A DNA stretch of 64,000 nucleotides from Pseudomonas sp. GD04091 (GCF_029836165.1 NZ_JAOEBG010000004.1:186001-250000); one strand, 5' to 3'. Positions 37,429 through 49,443 are shown, counted from the stretch's first letter. Notes: generated by a model not told the origin, from the letters alone. Numbers and translations: made by a program.

Positions 37429-39492
37429 CTATGCGCCGCTCTGGTCGCGCTTGGACACCAGCGTCAGGATGTCGTAGCTGGCCACCAGCTCACCCAGCTG
37501 GTTGGTCACTTCCACGTCCCAGGCCACCACACCCTGGGGCTGGCCCAGCGGGCTGGCCTTGCCCTGGTCGATCTTGCGCTTGCAGGTCAGCCGCGCTTGT
37601 ATCGTGTCGCCGATCCCCACCGGGGTGATGAAGCGCAGGCTGTCCAGGCCGTAGTTGGCCAGCACCGGTCCTTCGCCGGGAGAGACGAACAACCCGGCCG
37701 CCGCCGACAGCACGAAGTAGCCATGGGCGATGCGCTTGCCGAACTGCGACTGTTTTGCCGCGATCTCGTCGAAGTGCATGTAGAAGTGGTCACCCGACAG
37801 GCAGCCGAAGCTGACCAGGTCGGCCTCGGTGACGGTGCGACGATGGGTGAGCAGCGACTCGCCGATGCGCAGGTCGTCGAAATGGCGGCGGAAGGGATGG
37901 ACCTCGGTCTCGATCACCTCGGCGCCACGCACGTATTCGCCGGTCACGGCCATCAGCATGCTCGGCGAGCCCTGCACGGCGGCGCGCTGCAGGTAATGCT
38001 TCACCGCGCGCAGGCCGCCCAGTTCCTCGCCACCGCCCGCGCGGCCCGGGCCGCCGTGCTTGAGCTGCGGCAATGGCGAGCCATGCCCGGTGGACTCCCT
38101 GGCCGCCTCGCTGTCGAGCACCAGCAGCCGTCCGTGCCAGGCCGCCGCCTGTGGGATCGCCTTGGCCGCCACGGCGCGGTCGGCGGTCACCAGGGTCGCC
38201 ACCAGGCTGCCTTTGCCACGGGCGGCCAGGGCCAGGGCTTCGTCCAGGTCGTCGTAGGCCATCAGCGTGCTCACCGGGCCGAACGCCTCGATATCGTGGG
38301 CACCTCCATCGGCGTGGGGATCGCGTGCCAGCAGCAGGGTCGGGGCGAAGAACGCGCCCTCGGCCACGTTGTCACCGACCGGGGCGAAGCCGTCGCTGGC
38401 GCCAAGCAGCTGGTCGCAACTGTCCAGCAACTGGCGCACGCGCTCGGCGACATCGCGCTGCTGGTCGTGGGAGGCCAGGGCGCCCATGCGCACGCCCTCG
38501 ACCGACGGATCGCCCACCACCACCTTGCGCAGGCGCTCACGCAGCCGCGAGGCCACCGCGTCCACATGCCTGGCGGGAACGATGGCGCGGCGGATCGCCG
38601 TGCACTTTTGCCCGGCCTTGGTGGTCATCTCCCGCGCCACTTCCTTGATGTACAGCTCGAACGCCTCGCTGTCGGGGCTGACGTCCGGGCCGAGGATGGC
38701 GCAGTTGAGCGAGTCGGCCTCGGCGGTGAAAGGCACCGAGTTGCGCACCAGGTTCGGGGTGACGCGCAACCTGGCGGCAGTGTCGGCGGAGCCGGTGAAG
38801 GTGACCACGTCCTGGCCCTGCAGGCGGTCGAGCAGGTCGCCGGTGCCGCCGATCACCAGTTGCAGGCTGCCGGTCGGCAGCAGGCCCGATTCGTTCATCA
38901 GGCGCACCACGGCCTCGGTCAGGTAGCTGGTGGCCGTGGCCGGTTTGACGATGCACGGCATGCCGGCGAGGAAGGTCGGGGCGAACTTTTCCAGCATGCC
39001 CCAGATCGGGAAGTTGAAGGCGTTGATATGCACGGCCACGCCGGTGCGCGGCACCAGAATGTGACTGCCGACGAAATGGCCCTGCTTGCCCAGCGCAATC
39101 GCCGGGCCTTCATGTACCAGGTTGCCCGACGGCAGCTCACGGCGGCCCATGCTGGAATAGGCGAACAGCGTGGCATTGCCGCCCTCGATGTCGATCCAGC
39201 TGTCGGCGCGGGTGGCCCCGCTGTGGTGGGAGAGGGCGTACAGCTGTTCCTTGCGTTCGGCGAGGTACAGCGCCAGGGCTTTCAGGCGCGCGGCGCGCTG
39301 CTGGAAGTCCATGGCCAGCAGTTGTCGCAGGCCCTGGGCCCGGGCGAAGTCCACGGCCTCGGCAAAGTCCGGGCGTTCTTCATGGCTGTAGGCCAGGACA
39401 TGGCCATCGAGGGCGCTGCGCAGGGCTTGGGCGCCGTGCTGGCCGATCCAGCGGCCGGCGATGAAGCTTTGCAGGGTAGGGGCGGCGGACAT
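37429..39492 (-). CDS. paaZ: Bifunctional oxepin-CoA hydrolase/aldehyde dehydrogenase PaaZ
   Basis: 687 aa. Residues 1 to about 520 are an aldehyde dehydrogenase ([26 protein letters not shown], catalytic Glu in FTAEADSLN, catalytic Cys in [11 protein letters not shown]). The rest is an (R)-specific MaoC-type hydratase ([26 protein letters not shown]). It opens the oxepin ring and oxidises the resulting semialdehyde to 3-oxo-5,6-dehydrosuberyl-CoA. The ATG at 39492 is preferred because GGAG precedes it by 6 bp; a start 12 bp upstream would lack a site. It lies downstream of the porin gene, as in P. putida phaL. Confidence 0.95.
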   Translation of the reverse strand: MSAAPTLQSFIAGRWIGQHGAQALRSALDGHVLAYSHEERPDFAEAVDFARAQGLRQLLAMDFQQRAARLKALALYLAERKEQLYALSHHSGATRADSWIDIEGGNATLFAYSSMGRRELPSGNLVHEGPAIALGKQGHFVGSHILVPRTGVAVHINAFNFPIWGMLEKFAPTFLAGMPCIVKPATATSYLTEAVVRLMNESGLLPTGSLQLVIGGTGDLLDRLQGQDVVTFTGSADTAARLRVTPNLVRNSVPFTAEADSLNCAILGPDVSPDSEAFELYIKEVAREMTTKAGQKCTAIRRAIVPARHVDAVASRLRERLRKVVVGDPSVEGVRMGALASHDQQRDVAERVRQLLDSCDQLLGASDGFAPVGDNVAEGAFFAPTLLLARDPHADGGAHDIEAFGPVSTLMAYDDLDEALALAARGKGSLVATLVTADRAVAAKAIPQAAAWHGRLLVLDSEAARESTGHGSPLPQLKHGGPGRAGGGEELGGLRAVKHYLQRAAVQGSPSMLMAVTGEYVRGAEVIETEVHPFRRHFDDLRIGESLLTHRRTVTEADLVSFGCLSGDHFYMHFDEIAAKQSQFGKRIAHGYFVLSAAAGLFVSPGEGPVLANYGLDSLRFITPVGIGDTIQARLTCKRKIDQGKASPLGQPQGVVAWDVEVTNQLGELVASYDILTLVSKRDQSGA

Positions 39493-39529
39493 GCTGTTCT
39501 CCATGCGGTTCTAATGGACAGGCGCGCGA

Positions 39530-40762
39530 TTACCACAGCGCCAGGGTGTAGCCGATGATCAGGCGGTTCTCGTCCACGGCGTTGGTCAGGCCATTGCCGG
39601 AACGGAAGGTGACGTTGCGCCAGCGCAGGCTGACGTCCTTGAACGGCCCGCTCTGGATGACGTAGGTGATGTCGGTGTCGCGCTCGCGCTCGCGGCCGTT
39701 GCTGACCGTGGCGGTTTCGGCGTGGCGGCCGTCGGTGTAGCGGGTCATGAAACTCAGGCCGGGGATGCCCATGGCGACGAAGTCGTAGTCGTAGCGCAGC
39801 TGCCAGGAGTCGAGCCCGGCGCGGGTGAAGGTGTTGTAGGTGACCAGGTTGACGGTGTACGGATCGCCGCCGTTGAGGAACGGAAAGGCACTGTCGCCGG
39901 ACATCTGCTGCCAGGTGGCGGTGAACTTGTGGGCCTTCACGCCCAGGGTGAACATGGCGTTGAAGTTGCGGTTGTCGATGCGCCCGGCGCGTTCGGCGCC
40001 ATCGCCACGGCTGTCGAAGTAGCGCAGGTCGCTGCGCAGGCTGACACCCTCGGCCAAGGGCTGGGTATGCAGAAAACCGACATATTGCTGGCGATAGATG
40101 TCCTCGAGCTTGGCGTAGTAGTAGCTGACGCTGGCCTGCGGGGTGATGGCGTAGCTGCCGCCGCCGAAGTCGAAGTGGTCGCTGCTGGCGGCGCCGTAGC
40201 CGATATCGTCGCGCCCGGAGGAGTCGCGCAGGTTGGCCTTGGTCAGGCGGCCGCCGTTGAAGGTCAGGCCGTCCAGTTCCTGGCTGGTCAGCAGGCCGCC
40301 CTGGAAGGTCGACGCGAGCAGGCGGGTGTCGTTGTACACCACCACCGGCAGGATCGGTTGCAGGGTGCCCAGGCGCAGGGTGCTCTTGGATACGCGCAGC
40401 TTGGCGGTCAGGCCCAGCTCGCTGTAGTCGTCCACCGGCTCCAGGCTGCGCGGCCCGTAGGGCAGCAGGCCGGTGTTGCGCCGGTCGCGGCTGGAGTCGA
40501 GCTTGATCCCCAGCTGGCCCATGGCGTCCACGCCGACCCCGACCGGGCCGTCGGTGAAGCCCGACTCGAAACGCGCGGTGAAGCCCTGGCCCCATTCCTC
40601 GGCCTTGTTCTGTGGCGCGTTGTCCTGGCGGAAGTCGCGGTTGATGTAGTGGTTGCGCAGTTCGATGCGCGCGTGGCTGTCAGCGATGAAATCCGCCATG
40701 GCCGGCAGGGGCAGGGCGAGGGTGGCCAGCCAGGCGGCTGAGGTGAGGCGCGTGCGGTTCAT
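39530..40762 (-). CDS. phaK: OprD-family outer-membrane porin, phenylacetate uptake (PhaK type)
   Basis: 410 aa. A signal peptide (MNRTRLTSAAWLATLALPLPAMA) precedes an OprD-type barrel: ELRNHYINRDFRQ, EEWGQGFTARFESGFT and the C-terminal DENRLIIGYTLALW strand. Location between paaZ and the symporter gene identifies it as the phenylacetate-channel homologue described in P. putida. It lies in the outer membrane. The ATG at 40762 gives the clean signal peptide. Confidence 0.88.
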   Translation of the reverse strand: MNRTRLTSAAWLATLALPLPAMADFIADSHARIELRNHYINRDFRQDNAPQNKAEEWGQGFTARFESGFTDGPVGVGVDAMGQLGIKLDSSRDRRNTGLLPYGPRSLEPVDDYSELGLTAKLRVSKSTLRLGTLQPILPVVVYNDTRLLASTFQGGLLTSQELDGLTFNGGRLTKANLRDSSGRDDIGYGAASSDHFDFGGGSYAITPQASVSYYYAKLEDIYRQQYVGFLHTQPLAEGVSLRSDLRYFDSRGDGAERAGRIDNRNFNAMFTLGVKAHKFTATWQQMSGDSAFPFLNGGDPYTVNLVTYNTFTRAGLDSWQLRYDYDFVAMGIPGLSFMTRYTDGRHAETATVSNGRERERDTDITYVIQSGPFKDVSLRWRNVTFRSGNGLTNAVDENRLIIGYTLALW

Positions 40763-40797
40763 TATTGTTCTTCCCGACATTGTTGTTGTTCTTGAAG

Positions 40798-42360
40798 TCA
40801 GTGCTTGCTGGCGCCGGCGGCGCCGATACCGGTCATGGAGCGGATGAACTGGGCGAGGTAAAGTCCGCGTTCATCGCGCGCGCGCTCCGAGCTGTCGGTG
40901 ACCGAGAAGGCCCAGGCGGCGAGGAAGGCCAGCGACATGGAGAACAGCGCCGGGTTGCTGTAGGGGAACAGCGCCCGCTCGTTGTGCAGCACGTTGACCC
41001 ATACCGCCGGGCCCAGCACCACCAGCACGATGGCCGAGACCAGCCCGGCCAGGCTGCCGCCCACCGCGCCGCGGGTGGTCAGGCCTTTCCAGAACATCGA
41101 AAGCAGCAGCACCGGGAAGTTGACCGAGGCGGCCACCGCCAGCACCAGGCCGGAGAGGAAGGCGATGTTCTGCGACTCGAACAACAGCCCCAGCAGCACC
41201 GCGAACAGGCCGATCACCAGGGTGGCGATGCGCGACATGCGCATTTCTTCCTGTTCGCTGGCCTGGCCCTTGCGTACCACGCAGGCGTACAGGTCGTGGG
41301 ACACCGCCGAGGCCCCGGACAGCGCCAGGCCGGCGACCACGGCGAGGATGGTGGCGAAGGCCACCGCCGAGATGAAACCGAGGAACAGGTTGCCACCCAC
41401 GGCCTGGGCCAGGTGCACCGCGACCATGTTGCCACCGCCGATGATCGCGCCCGTGGCGTCGCGGTAGGACGGTTCGGTGCCGACCATGACGATGGCGCCG
41501 AAACCGATGACGATCAGCAGCAGGTAGAAGTAGCCGATGAAACCGGTGGCGTAGAACACGCTCTTGCGCGCTTCCTTGGCGTCGCTGACGGTGAAGAAGC
41601 GCATGAGGATGTGCGGCAGGCCCGCCGTGCCGAACATCATGCCCAGGCCCAGGGAGATGGCGTCGACCGGGTTGGACAGCAACGCCCCGGGGGCCATGAT
41701 CGCCTGGCCCTTGGCGTGCACCGCCACGGCGCTGGCGAACATCGCCTCGGTGCTGAAACCGAAGTGGCGGAGCACCATGAAGGCCATGAAGGTGGTGCCC
41801 GACAGCAGCATCACCGCCTTGATGATCTGCACCCAGGTGGTGGCGAGCATGCCGCCGAAGGTGACATACAGCACCATCAGCACACCCACCAGCATCACCG
41901 CGTACAGGTAGCTGATGCCGAACAGCAGCTCGATCAGCTTGCCGGCGCCGACCATCTGCGCCACCAGGTACATCAGCGCCACGGCCAGGGTGCCGAAGGC
42001 CGAGGTCAGGCGTACCGGAGCCTGGGCCAGGCGGTAGGAGACCACGTCGGCGAAGGTGTACTTGCCCAGGTTGCGCAGGCGCTCGGCGATCAGGAACAGG
42101 ATGATCGGCCAGCCGGCCAGCACGCCCAGGGCGTAGAGCAGGCCGTCGTAGCCGTTCATGAACATCATCGCCGAGATGCCGAGGAAGGAGGCGGCGCTGA
42201 TCATGTCACCGGCGATCGCCAGGCCGTTCTGCATGCCGGTCAGCCCGCCGCCGGCGGTATAGAAGTCGCTGGCCGAGCGGGTGCGCAGGGCGGCCCAGCG
42301 GGTCACCAGCAGGGTGAGGCAGACGAACACCAGGAACATCGAGATGGCGGTCCAGTTCAT
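40798..42360 (-). CDS. paaL: Sodium:solute symporter, phenylacetate permease PaaL/PhaJ
   Basis: 520 aa with about 13 membrane helices. Landmarks: [53 protein letters not shown] and [12 protein letters not shown], as in acetate permease ActP. In the paa context it takes up phenylacetate with a cation. Its ATG overlaps the DUF485 stop by 4 bp, the same pairing as yjcH-actP. The gene ends 36 bp before the porin start. Confidence 0.9.
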   Translation of the reverse strand: MNWTAISMFLVFVCLTLLVTRWAALRTRSASDFYTAGGGLTGMQNGLAIAGDMISAASFLGISAMMFMNGYDGLLYALGVLAGWPIILFLIAERLRNLGKYTFADVVSYRLAQAPVRLTSAFGTLAVALMYLVAQMVGAGKLIELLFGISYLYAVMLVGVLMVLYVTFGGMLATTWVQIIKAVMLLSGTTFMAFMVLRHFGFSTEAMFASAVAVHAKGQAIMAPGALLSNPVDAISLGLGMMFGTAGLPHILMRFFTVSDAKEARKSVFYATGFIGYFYLLLIVIGFGAIVMVGTEPSYRDATGAIIGGGNMVAVHLAQAVGGNLFLGFISAVAFATILAVVAGLALSGASAVSHDLYACVVRKGQASEQEEMRMSRIATLVIGLFAVLLGLLFESQNIAFLSGLVLAVAASVNFPVLLLSMFWKGLTTRGAVGGSLAGLVSAIVLVVLGPAVWVNVLHNERALFPYSNPALFSMSLAFLAAWAFSVTDSSERARDERGLYLAQFIRSMTGIGAAGASKH

Positions 42361-42665
42361 TGCGCGCACTCCTGCCTGACCACCTCGTTGAGCGGATCGA
42401 TGACGCGGTTGGCGCGGTGCATGTAGATCCCGGTGAGGGCGAAGGACAGCAGCACCATGAGCACCCCGACCAGCATGCCGACGCTGGTCACGCCACCGCT
42501 GAGGGACTGGCCGAGCACGCCGGGGGCGAAGGCCACCAGCAGGACGAAGCCATAGTAGGCGACGAGCATGGCCAGGGTCAGCGTGCCGTTGAGGCGGCGC
42601 TTGCGCCTGATCAGTTGCACGAAGGCGGGATGATTGCTGATGGAATCGATGTGTTCGGGTGTCAT
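42357..42665 (-). CDS. DUF485 membrane protein paired with the symporter
   Basis: 102 aa with two hydrophobic helices ([20 protein letters not shown] and [20 protein letters not shown]) and the conserved [14 protein letters not shown] at the start. DUF485 (YjcH) proteins are regularly encoded ahead of ActP-type symporters and are thought to help their assembly. The stop overlaps the symporter ATG. Confidence 0.88.
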   Translation of the reverse strand: MTPEHIDSISNHPAFVQLIRRKRRLNGTLTLAMLVAYYGFVLLVAFAPGVLGQSLSGGVTSVGMLVGVLMVLLSFALTGIYMHRANRVIDPLNEVVRQECAQ

Positions 42666-42729
42666 GGGAGCGTTCTCTCTGGCTGTTGTAATTGTTTTTC
42701 AGGTCACGCGGTATTGCTGCTTGCACCGT

Positions 42730-42851
42730 CCCTGTAGGAGCGGCCTTGTGTCGCGAAAGGACCGCAGAGCGGTCCCGGGATCTGCACCAATGCAGAGATT
42801 TGCCGGGGCTGCTGCGCAGCCCTTTCGCGACACAAGGCCGCTCCTACAGGG
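42730..42851. repeat. REP-like element with 31-bp perfect arms
   Basis: The arms at 42730-42760 and 42821-42851 are exact inverted copies over 31 bp (core TGTAGGAGCGGCCTTGTG). The 61 bp between hold two smaller stems (GACCGCAGAGCGGTC and GGGCTGCTGCGCAGCCC). The element lies between paaE and the DUF485 gene and could stabilise or terminate the paaABCDE mRNA. It is an intergenic element of the sort dispersed in P. putida genomes; another copy flanks the other end of paaABCDE. Confidence 0.8.
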
Positions 42852-42857
42852 ATGCCT

Positions 42858-43934
42858 TCAAAGCTGATCGAAATCGAGCACCACCTTGTCGCTCAGTGGA
42901 TAGGTCTGGCACGACAGCACATACCCGGCCGCCACTTCGTAGTCCTCCAGGGCATGGTTGCTGTCCATTTCCACTTCGCCCTCGATCACCTTGCATTTGC
43001 ACGTCGAGCACACCCCGGCCTTGCACGAGTAGGGCAGCTCGGCGCCGATGGCGTTGCCGGCGTCAAGCACGCTGCGGGTGTTGCGCGGCAGATCGAAGGC
43101 CAGGGCGCGACCGTCGCTGATCACGGTGACGTGGCTGACCGCCGAGTCCACCTGGCGCGCTGCCTCGCGGGCCTCGCGACGGGCCTCGCCACCGGTGGCG
43201 GCGAACAGCTCGAAGTGGATGCGATCCCTGGCCAGGCCGTTGGCCTGCAGGCTCTCGCGCACGGTCTCGGTCATCGCCTGGGGGCCGCAGATGAAGGCGG
43301 CGTCCAACGCCTTCACGTCGAGCCAGCGGGAGAACAGCTGCCGGCACTTGTCGGTGTCGATGCGACCGTTGTACAGGTCGACATCCTGCTGCTCGCGGCT
43401 GAACACGAAGATCAGGTTGAGGCGGTCCAGGTACTGGTTTTTCAGGTCTTCCAGGCGATCGCGGAACAGCGCGCTGTTGCTGGCCCGGTTGCCGTACAGC
43501 AGGGTGAAGCGGCTGTGCGGCTCGCTGGCCAGCGTCGTGGCGATCAGCGACAGGATCGGCGTGATGCCGCTGCCGGCGGCCACGCCGAGGTAATGGCCCT
43601 GGCGTGCCGGGTCCAGCGGCACGAAGAAGTTGCCCGACGGTGGCATTACCTCGAGCTGCTGGCCGGCCTTGAGCACTTCGTTGGCGAAGGCCGAGAAGCG
43701 TCCGCCCGGCACACGCTTGACGGCGACCCGCAGCTCGCCGTCCTGCACTGCGCTGCAGATCGAGTAGGAGCGGCGTACCTCTTCATCGTTCAGGTGGGTG
43801 CGCATCACCAGGTACTGCCCTTGGGTGAAGCGGAAGTCGTCGCGCAGGTGCGCGGGCACGTCGAAGGCGATGGACACCGCGTCGCGGGTCTCCTGGCGCA
43901 CCTGCTTGACGGTCAGGTGGTGAAACTGGCTCAT
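42858..43934 (-). CDS. paaE: Phenylacetyl-CoA epoxidase reductase PaaE
   Basis: 358 aa. The N-terminal FAD domain (FTQGQYLVMRTHLN, RRSYSICSA), NAD domain (VAAGSGITPILSLI, CGPQAMTETV) and C-terminal plant-type 2Fe-2S domain (SCKAGVCSTCKCKV with a later SCQTYP) come in the PaaE order. It feeds NADPH electrons to the di-iron PaaA. The ATG at 43934 has GGAG 6 bp upstream; the GTG 12 bp earlier is less likely. A REP element follows 6 bp after the stop. Confidence 0.95.
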   Translation of the reverse strand: MSQFHHLTVKQVRQETRDAVSIAFDVPAHLRDDFRFTQGQYLVMRTHLNDEEVRRSYSICSAVQDGELRVAVKRVPGGRFSAFANEVLKAGQQLEVMPPSGNFFVPLDPARQGHYLGVAAGSGITPILSLIATTLASEPHSRFTLLYGNRASNSALFRDRLEDLKNQYLDRLNLIFVFSREQQDVDLYNGRIDTDKCRQLFSRWLDVKALDAAFICGPQAMTETVRESLQANGLARDRIHFELFAATGGEARREAREAARQVDSAVSHVTVISDGRALAFDLPRNTRSVLDAGNAIGAELPYSCKAGVCSTCKCKVIEGEVEMDSNHALEDYEVAAGYVLSCQTYPLSDKVVLDFDQL

Positions 43935-43949
43935 GGCGTTCTCCACGGC

Positions 43950-44471
43950 TCAAAGGCATTTGAAATAGTCGAACGGTTCCAGGCAGGCGCGGCAGCGATA
44001 CAGGGCCTTGCAGGCGGTGGAGCCGAATTGGCTGAGCAGCTCGGTGCGCGCGCTGCCACATTGCGGGCAGCACACGCTGGGTTGCCCGCGCAGGCTGGCG
44101 CTGCCCGCAGGTGGAGCGATGCCGTAGGCGCGCAGGCGCTCGCGGCCCCGCTCGCTGATCCAGTCGGTGCTCCAGGCCGGAGCAAGCCGGCGTTCCAGCG
44201 CGGGCCGGGCGAACCCGGCCTGTTCCAGGGCCTGGCGGATGTCGCCCTCGATCACCTCGGTGGCCGGGCAACCGGAGTAGGTCGGCGTGACCACCAGGTG
44301 CAGGTGACCGGCGCGCCAGTCGAGGTCGCGGACGATACCCAGATCGACCACGCTGACCACCGGCACTTCCGGGTCCATCACCTCGGCCAGCACCGCCCAG
44401 GCGTGGGCCAGGTCGCCTTCGCGCAGGGCGCGGGCGCCACGGTCGCCGACGATCAGCTCACCAGGTCGCAT
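43950..44471 (-). CDS. paaD: PaaD, maturation protein of the phenylacetyl-CoA epoxidase
   Basis: 173 aa. The N-terminal DUF59/MIP18-type domain (LAEVMDPEVPVVSVVDLGIVR, TYSGCPATEVIE) points to iron-sulfur or metal maturation. The C-terminal zinc ribbon has CCPQCGS and CRACLEPFDYFKC. It overlaps paaC by 14 bp. Confidence 0.93.
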   Translation of the reverse strand: MRPGELIVGDRGARALREGDLAHAWAVLAEVMDPEVPVVSVVDLGIVRDLDWRAGHLHLVVTPTYSGCPATEVIEGDIRQALEQAGFARPALERRLAPAWSTDWISERGRERLRAYGIAPPAGSASLRGQPSVCCPQCGSARTELLSQFGSTACKALYRCRACLEPFDYFKCL

Positions 44472-45216
44472 CGGGATAGGCTCGCGGCAGGAACTGCATT
44501 TCGGCCAGCAGCAGGCCCAGGTGTTCGGTGTGCAGGCCCTTGCGCCCGTCCAGGTAGAAGTGGCGGGCGGCCTGGGGCAGCGGCAGTTCGACCGAGGCGA
44601 AGATCGCGCCGACCGAGGCCTGCCAGCGCTGGGCGACCTGCGCCGGGTCGGCGGCGATGCGGGCCTGGGCCAGTTGCACTTCGCTGTCGCTGGCGATCTT
44701 CAGCTCGACGGTGAAACGCCACAGCGCCGGGATGGCGTCGAGCATGCGTCGACGGCTTTCCTCGGTGCCGCCGCCCAGGCGCTGTACCCATTCGCCGGAG
44801 CGACGCAGGTGGTACGTCACTTCCTTCAGGGCCTTGGCGGCGATACCGGCGATGCGTTCGTCGCGGGAGGCGCAGAGGCCTTCGAGCACGGCGTGGTGCC
44901 AGGCATCGTAGAAGAACTGCTTGAGCATGGTCACGGCATAGTCGCCGTTGGGTTGCTCGACCAGCAGCAGGTTGCGGTAGGCCCGCTCGTCACGGCGAAA
45001 GGCGAGGGCGTCGGCGTCGCGACCGTCATCCTGCAGCTCGGCGGCATACTCCAGCCAGTTGCGCGCCTGCCCGACCAAGTCGAGGCCGACGTTCATCAGC
45101 GCCAGTTCTTCCTCCAGCGCCGGGGCCTTGCCGCACCACTCGCACAGGCGCTGGCCCTGGACCAGGGCAGTGTCGCCGAGCAGCAGCAGGTATTGGATCA
45201 GTGCTTGCTTGTGCAT
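44458..45216 (-). CDS. paaC: Phenylacetyl-CoA epoxidase structural subunit PaaC
   Basis: 252 aa ferritin-like helical protein without a complete di-iron site. It shows LLLLGDTALVQGQRLCEWCG, ALMNVGLDLVGQARNWLEYA and FYDAWHHAVLEGL. It forms the scaffold heterodimer with PaaA. The ATG at 45216 is 8 bp after paaB ends. It overlaps paaD by 14 bp. Confidence 0.95.
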   Translation of the reverse strand: MHKQALIQYLLLLGDTALVQGQRLCEWCGKAPALEEELALMNVGLDLVGQARNWLEYAAELQDDGRDADALAFRRDERAYRNLLLVEQPNGDYAVTMLKQFFYDAWHHAVLEGLCASRDERIAGIAAKALKEVTYHLRRSGEWVQRLGGGTEESRRRMLDAIPALWRFTVELKIASDSEVQLAQARIAADPAQVAQRWQASVGAIFASVELPLPQAARHFYLDGRKGLHTEHLGLLLAEMQFLPRAYPDATW

Positions 45217-45224
45217 GGCGCGCC

Positions 45225-45506
45225 TCACATGTGTCCGACTTCGGCCGGCAGCTCGTAGAAGCTGGCGTGGCGGTAGACTTTGTCGTCCGCGGGGGCGAAC
45301 AGCGGATCCTTTTCGTCGGGGGACGAGGCGGTGATCAGGGCCGAGGGCACCACCCACAGGCTCACGCCCTCGCTGCGGCGGGTGTACAGCTCGCGGGCGT
45401 TCTCGATGGCCATGGCGGCGTCGGCGGCGTGCACGCTGCCGACGTGCTTGTGGTTCAGGCCGTGCTTGCTGCGCACGAAGACTTCAAACAGGGTCCAGAC
45501 AGACAT
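45225..45506 (-). CDS. paaB: Phenylacetyl-CoA epoxidase subunit PaaB
   Basis: 93 aa. WTLFEVFVRSKHGLNHKHVGSVHAADAAMAI is the family signature; the protein bridges PaaAC units in the epoxidase complex. It lies 27 bp after paaA and 8 bp before paaC. Confidence 0.95.
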   Translation of the reverse strand: MSVWTLFEVFVRSKHGLNHKHVGSVHAADAAMAIENARELYTRRSEGVSLWVVPSALITASSPDEKDPLFAPADDKVYRHASFYELPAEVGHM

Positions 45507-45533
45507 CGGGTTCTCTCCGCATCATTCGCCGCT

Positions 45534-46523
45534 TCAGGCGGCGTTCTTGTTCTGTTGCTTGCGCGCATAGGCGACGGCGGCCTCGCGGACCCAGGCGCCG
45601 CTTTCGATGGCGTTGCGCCGGGTGGCCAGGCGTTCCTGGTTGCACGGACCGTTGCCCTTGATCACTTCGTAGAACTCGTCCCACTGGATTTCGCCGAAGT
45701 CGTAGTGACCACGGGCCTCGTTCCACTGGAGCGCGGGGTCCGGCGCGGTGCAGCCGAGCAGTTCGAGCTGGGGCACGGTCTGGTCGATGAAGCGCTGGCG
45801 CAGTTCGTCGTTGGTCTGGCGCTTGATCTTCCAGGCCATGGACTGGGCGCTGTTGGGTGAGTGCTCGTCGCTGGGGCCGAACATCATCAGCGCTGGCCAC
45901 CACAGGCGGTCGATGGCGTCCTGGACCATGTCCTTCTGCGCCTGGGTGCCGTGACGCATCATGGTCAGCAGCAATTCGTAGCCCTGGCGCTGGTGGAAGC
46001 TCTCTTCCTTGCAGATGCGGATCATCGCGCGAGAGTAAGGGCCGTAGGAGGTGCGCTGCAGCACCACCTGATTGACGATCGCAGCGCCGTCCACCAGCCA
46101 GCCCACCGCGCCCATGTCGGCCCAGCTCAGGGTCGGGTAGTTGAAGATGCTCGAATACTTGGCCTTGCCGCTGTGCAGCCTGGCCACTTCCTCGTCGCGG
46201 TCGGCGCCGAGGGTCTCCATGGCGCTGTACAGGTACAGGCCATGGCCGGCCTCGTCCTGGATCTTGGCCATCAGCTGCAGCTTGCGCTTGAGCGATGGAG
46301 CGCGGGTGACCCAGTTGCCTTCCGGGAGCATGCCGACGATCTCGGAGTGGGCGTGCTGGGAGATCTGGCGGATGAGGGTCTGGCGGTAGGCGTCGGGCAT
46401 CCAGTTCTTGGCTTCGATCTTGATTTCGGCGTCGATCTTTTCCTGGAAGGCGCGTTCTTCGGGCGACATCTCTTCCAGTGTCTTGAGGCGTTTGACGCCG
46501 GTTTCCACTAGCTGTGCGTACAT
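45534..46523 (-). CDS. paaA: Phenylacetyl-CoA epoxidase catalytic subunit PaaA
   Basis: 329 aa. This is the di-iron oxygenase subunit, with metal-ligand helices carrying [18 protein letters not shown] and [14 protein letters not shown]. It forms ring 1,2-epoxyphenylacetyl-CoA. The ATG at 46523 gives the usual start MYAQLVETG. It is first in the paaABCDE operon, with its own promoter region upstream. Confidence 0.96.
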   Translation of the reverse strand: MYAQLVETGVKRLKTLEEMSPEERAFQEKIDAEIKIEAKNWMPDAYRQTLIRQISQHAHSEIVGMLPEGNWVTRAPSLKRKLQLMAKIQDEAGHGLYLYSAMETLGADRDEEVARLHSGKAKYSSIFNYPTLSWADMGAVGWLVDGAAIVNQVVLQRTSYGPYSRAMIRICKEESFHQRQGYELLLTMMRHGTQAQKDMVQDAIDRLWWPALMMFGPSDEHSPNSAQSMAWKIKRQTNDELRQRFIDQTVPQLELLGCTAPDPALQWNEARGHYDFGEIQWDEFYEVIKGNGPCNQERLATRRNAIESGAWVREAAVAYARKQQNKNAA

Positions 46524-46570
46524 GTTCGGGCTCCCGGTTGTGGGCTGCTTGGGGCGTGGGTCATTTATAA

Positions 46571-46629
46571 GCGATACAAAACACAACATCAAACAGTATT
46601 TGATGTATCAAATAATATTTGTGTATCGC
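46571..46629 (-). promoter_or_regulatory. paaA promoter region with candidate PaaX sites
   Basis: GCGATACA at 46571-46578 and its inverse TGTATCGC at 46622-46629 bracket an AT-rich core. Within it TATTTGAT (46597-46604) and ATCAAATA (46607-46614) form a perfect inverted repeat with a 2-bp spacer. The same octamer pair is found upstream of paaF and one copy upstream of paaY. PaaX is the likely binder (inference). Confidence 0.6.
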
Positions 46630-46661
46630 ATTGGGCTTGTCGGGGCTGCTGCGCAGCCCTA

Positions 46662-46747
46662 TCGCGACACAAGGCCGCTCCTACAGGGGGAATGCGATCT
46701 CCTCTGTAGGAGCGGCCTTGCGTCGCGAAAGGGGCGCAAAGCGCCCC
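46662..46747. repeat. REP-like element upstream of paaA
   Basis: Arms at 46662-46686 and 46704-46728 are inverted copies over 25 bp with one mismatch, using the same core as the element at 42730. A GGGGCGC-AAA-GCGCCCC stem (46731-46747) follows. The paaABCDE operon is thus flanked by two copies. Confidence 0.75.
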
Positions 46748-46763
46748 CAGCTTTCTAAAGGCC

Positions 46764-46791
46764 AAAAAAAGCCCCGGACCATGCCAGGGCT
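46764..46791 (-). terminator. Intrinsic terminator of the paaFGHIJK operon
   Basis: On the minus strand AGCCCTGG pairs with CCGGGGCT (one wobble) around a 6-nt loop and runs into seven T residues. It starts 20 bp after the paaK stop. It separates the paaF-K transcript from paaABCDE. Confidence 0.88.
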
Positions 46792-46810
46792 CCCTTCTAA
46801 GCGCTTGCTG

Positions 46811-48130
<1,320 letters not shown>

Positions 48131-48222
48131 GGTTTCACTCGATTTGTTCTTGTCGTGGGCTGGGGCCCTGAGTGTCATGGGGCAGCATACTGCCCGCGTC
48201 GCGTGGCGTCTCTTGTGGCTGA

Positions 48223-49443
48223 TCAGAGGCGTTCGATCACCAGGGCGATGCCCTGGCCGACGCCGATGCACATGGTGCACAGGGCGTAGCGGCCTCCCGT
48301 CGCTTCCAGCTGGTGCAGGGCGGTGGTCACCAGCCGCGCACCGCTCATGCCCAGCGGGTGCCCCAGGGCGATGGCGCCACCATTGGGGTTGACCCGGGGA
48401 TCGTCGTCGTCCAGCCCCAGCTGGCGCAGCACGGCCAGGGCCTGGGCGGCGAAGGCTTCGTTGAGCTCGATCACATCCATGTCGGCCAGCGCCAGGCCGG
48501 TCAGTTCCAGCACTTTGTGGGTCGCCGGGACCGGGCCAATGCCCATCAGGCGCGGTTCGACGCCCGCCACGGCGAGGCCAAGCACCCGGCCACGGGCTTT
48601 CAGGTCGTGGCGCCGCGCCGCTTGCGCACTGGCCAGCAGCAGGGCGCAGGCACCGTCATTGACCCCGGAGGCATTGCCGGCGGTGACGCTGCCGCCGTCG
48701 CGGAACGGCGTGCCCAGGCGGGCGAGTTGTTCCAGGGAGGTATCGCCTCGTGGGTGTTCGTCCTGTTCCACGCGCCTGGGCGGCCCTTTGCGCTGGGGAA
48801 TCTCGACCGCCACGATTTCCTGCGCCAGGCGGCCATCGGCTTGGGCGGCAGCGGCCTTGAGCTGGCTGCGCAAGGCGAAGGCGTCCTGGTCCTCGCGGGA
48901 GATGCCGAACTGCGCCGCGACGTTCTCGGCGGTCTCGGGCATCGAGTCGATCCCGTATCGCGCCTGCATCAGCGGATTGACGAAACGCCAGCCGATGGTG
49001 CTGTCGAACAGCTCTGCGCCACGGCCGAAGGCCTGCTCCGACTTGCCCATGACGAACGGCGCCCGCGACATCGATTCGACGCCGCCGGCCAGCATCAGCC
49101 CGGCTTCGCCACAGCGCAAAGCGCGGGCCGCGATGCCGATGGCGTCCAGGCCCGAGCCGCACAGACGGTTGACCGTGGTGCCGGGCACGCTGATCGGCAA
49201 CCCGGCCAGCAGGCTGGCCATGCGCGCCACGTTGCGGTTGTCTTCGCCGGCCTGGTTGGCGCAGCCGAGGATCACATCGTCGACGGCCGCCCAGTCCAGT
49301 TCGGGGTGACGTGCGATCAGGGCCTTGATCGGCGCCGCGGCCAGGTCGTCGGGACGCACGCTCGACAGCGCGCCGCCGTAGCGGCCGATGGGCGTGCGCA
49401 CGGCATCGATGATCAGGGCGTGGGGCAGGGGGGCGTCAGTCAT
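48223..49443 (-). CDS. paaJ: 3-oxoadipyl-CoA/3-oxo-5,6-dehydrosuberyl-CoA thiolase PaaJ
   Basis: 406 aa thiolase. The acylated Cys is in [12 protein letters not shown], with [17 protein letters not shown] and the second Cys in [13 protein letters not shown]. In this operon it performs both thiolytic cleavages ending at succinyl-CoA and acetyl-CoA. It resembles PcaF, so it could also serve protocatechuate breakdown. It overlaps paaI by 8 bp. Confidence 0.94.
   Translation of the reverse strand: MTDAPLPHALIIDAVRTPIGRYGGALSSVRPDDLAAAPIKALIARHPELDWAAVDDVILGCANQAGEDNRNVARMASLLAGLPISVPGTTVNRLCGSGLDAIGIAARALRCGEAGLMLAGGVESMSRAPFVMGKSEQAFGRGAELFDSTIGWRFVNPLMQARYGIDSMPETAENVAAQFGISREDQDAFALRSQLKAAAAQADGRLAQEIVAVEIPQRKGPPRRVEQDEHPRGDTSLEQLARLGTPFRDGGSVTAGNASGVNDGACALLLASAQAARRHDLKARGRVLGLAVAGVEPRLMGIGPVPATHKVLELTGLALADMDVIELNEAFAAQALAVLRQLGLDDDDPRVNPNGGAIALGHPLGMSGARLVTTALHQLEATGGRYALCTMCIGVGQGIALVIERL

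Noticed and set aside
42666..42857. CRISPR-like repeat between paaE and the DUF485 gene
   Set aside because: There are only two copies and they are inverted, with internal stems; this is a REP-type element.
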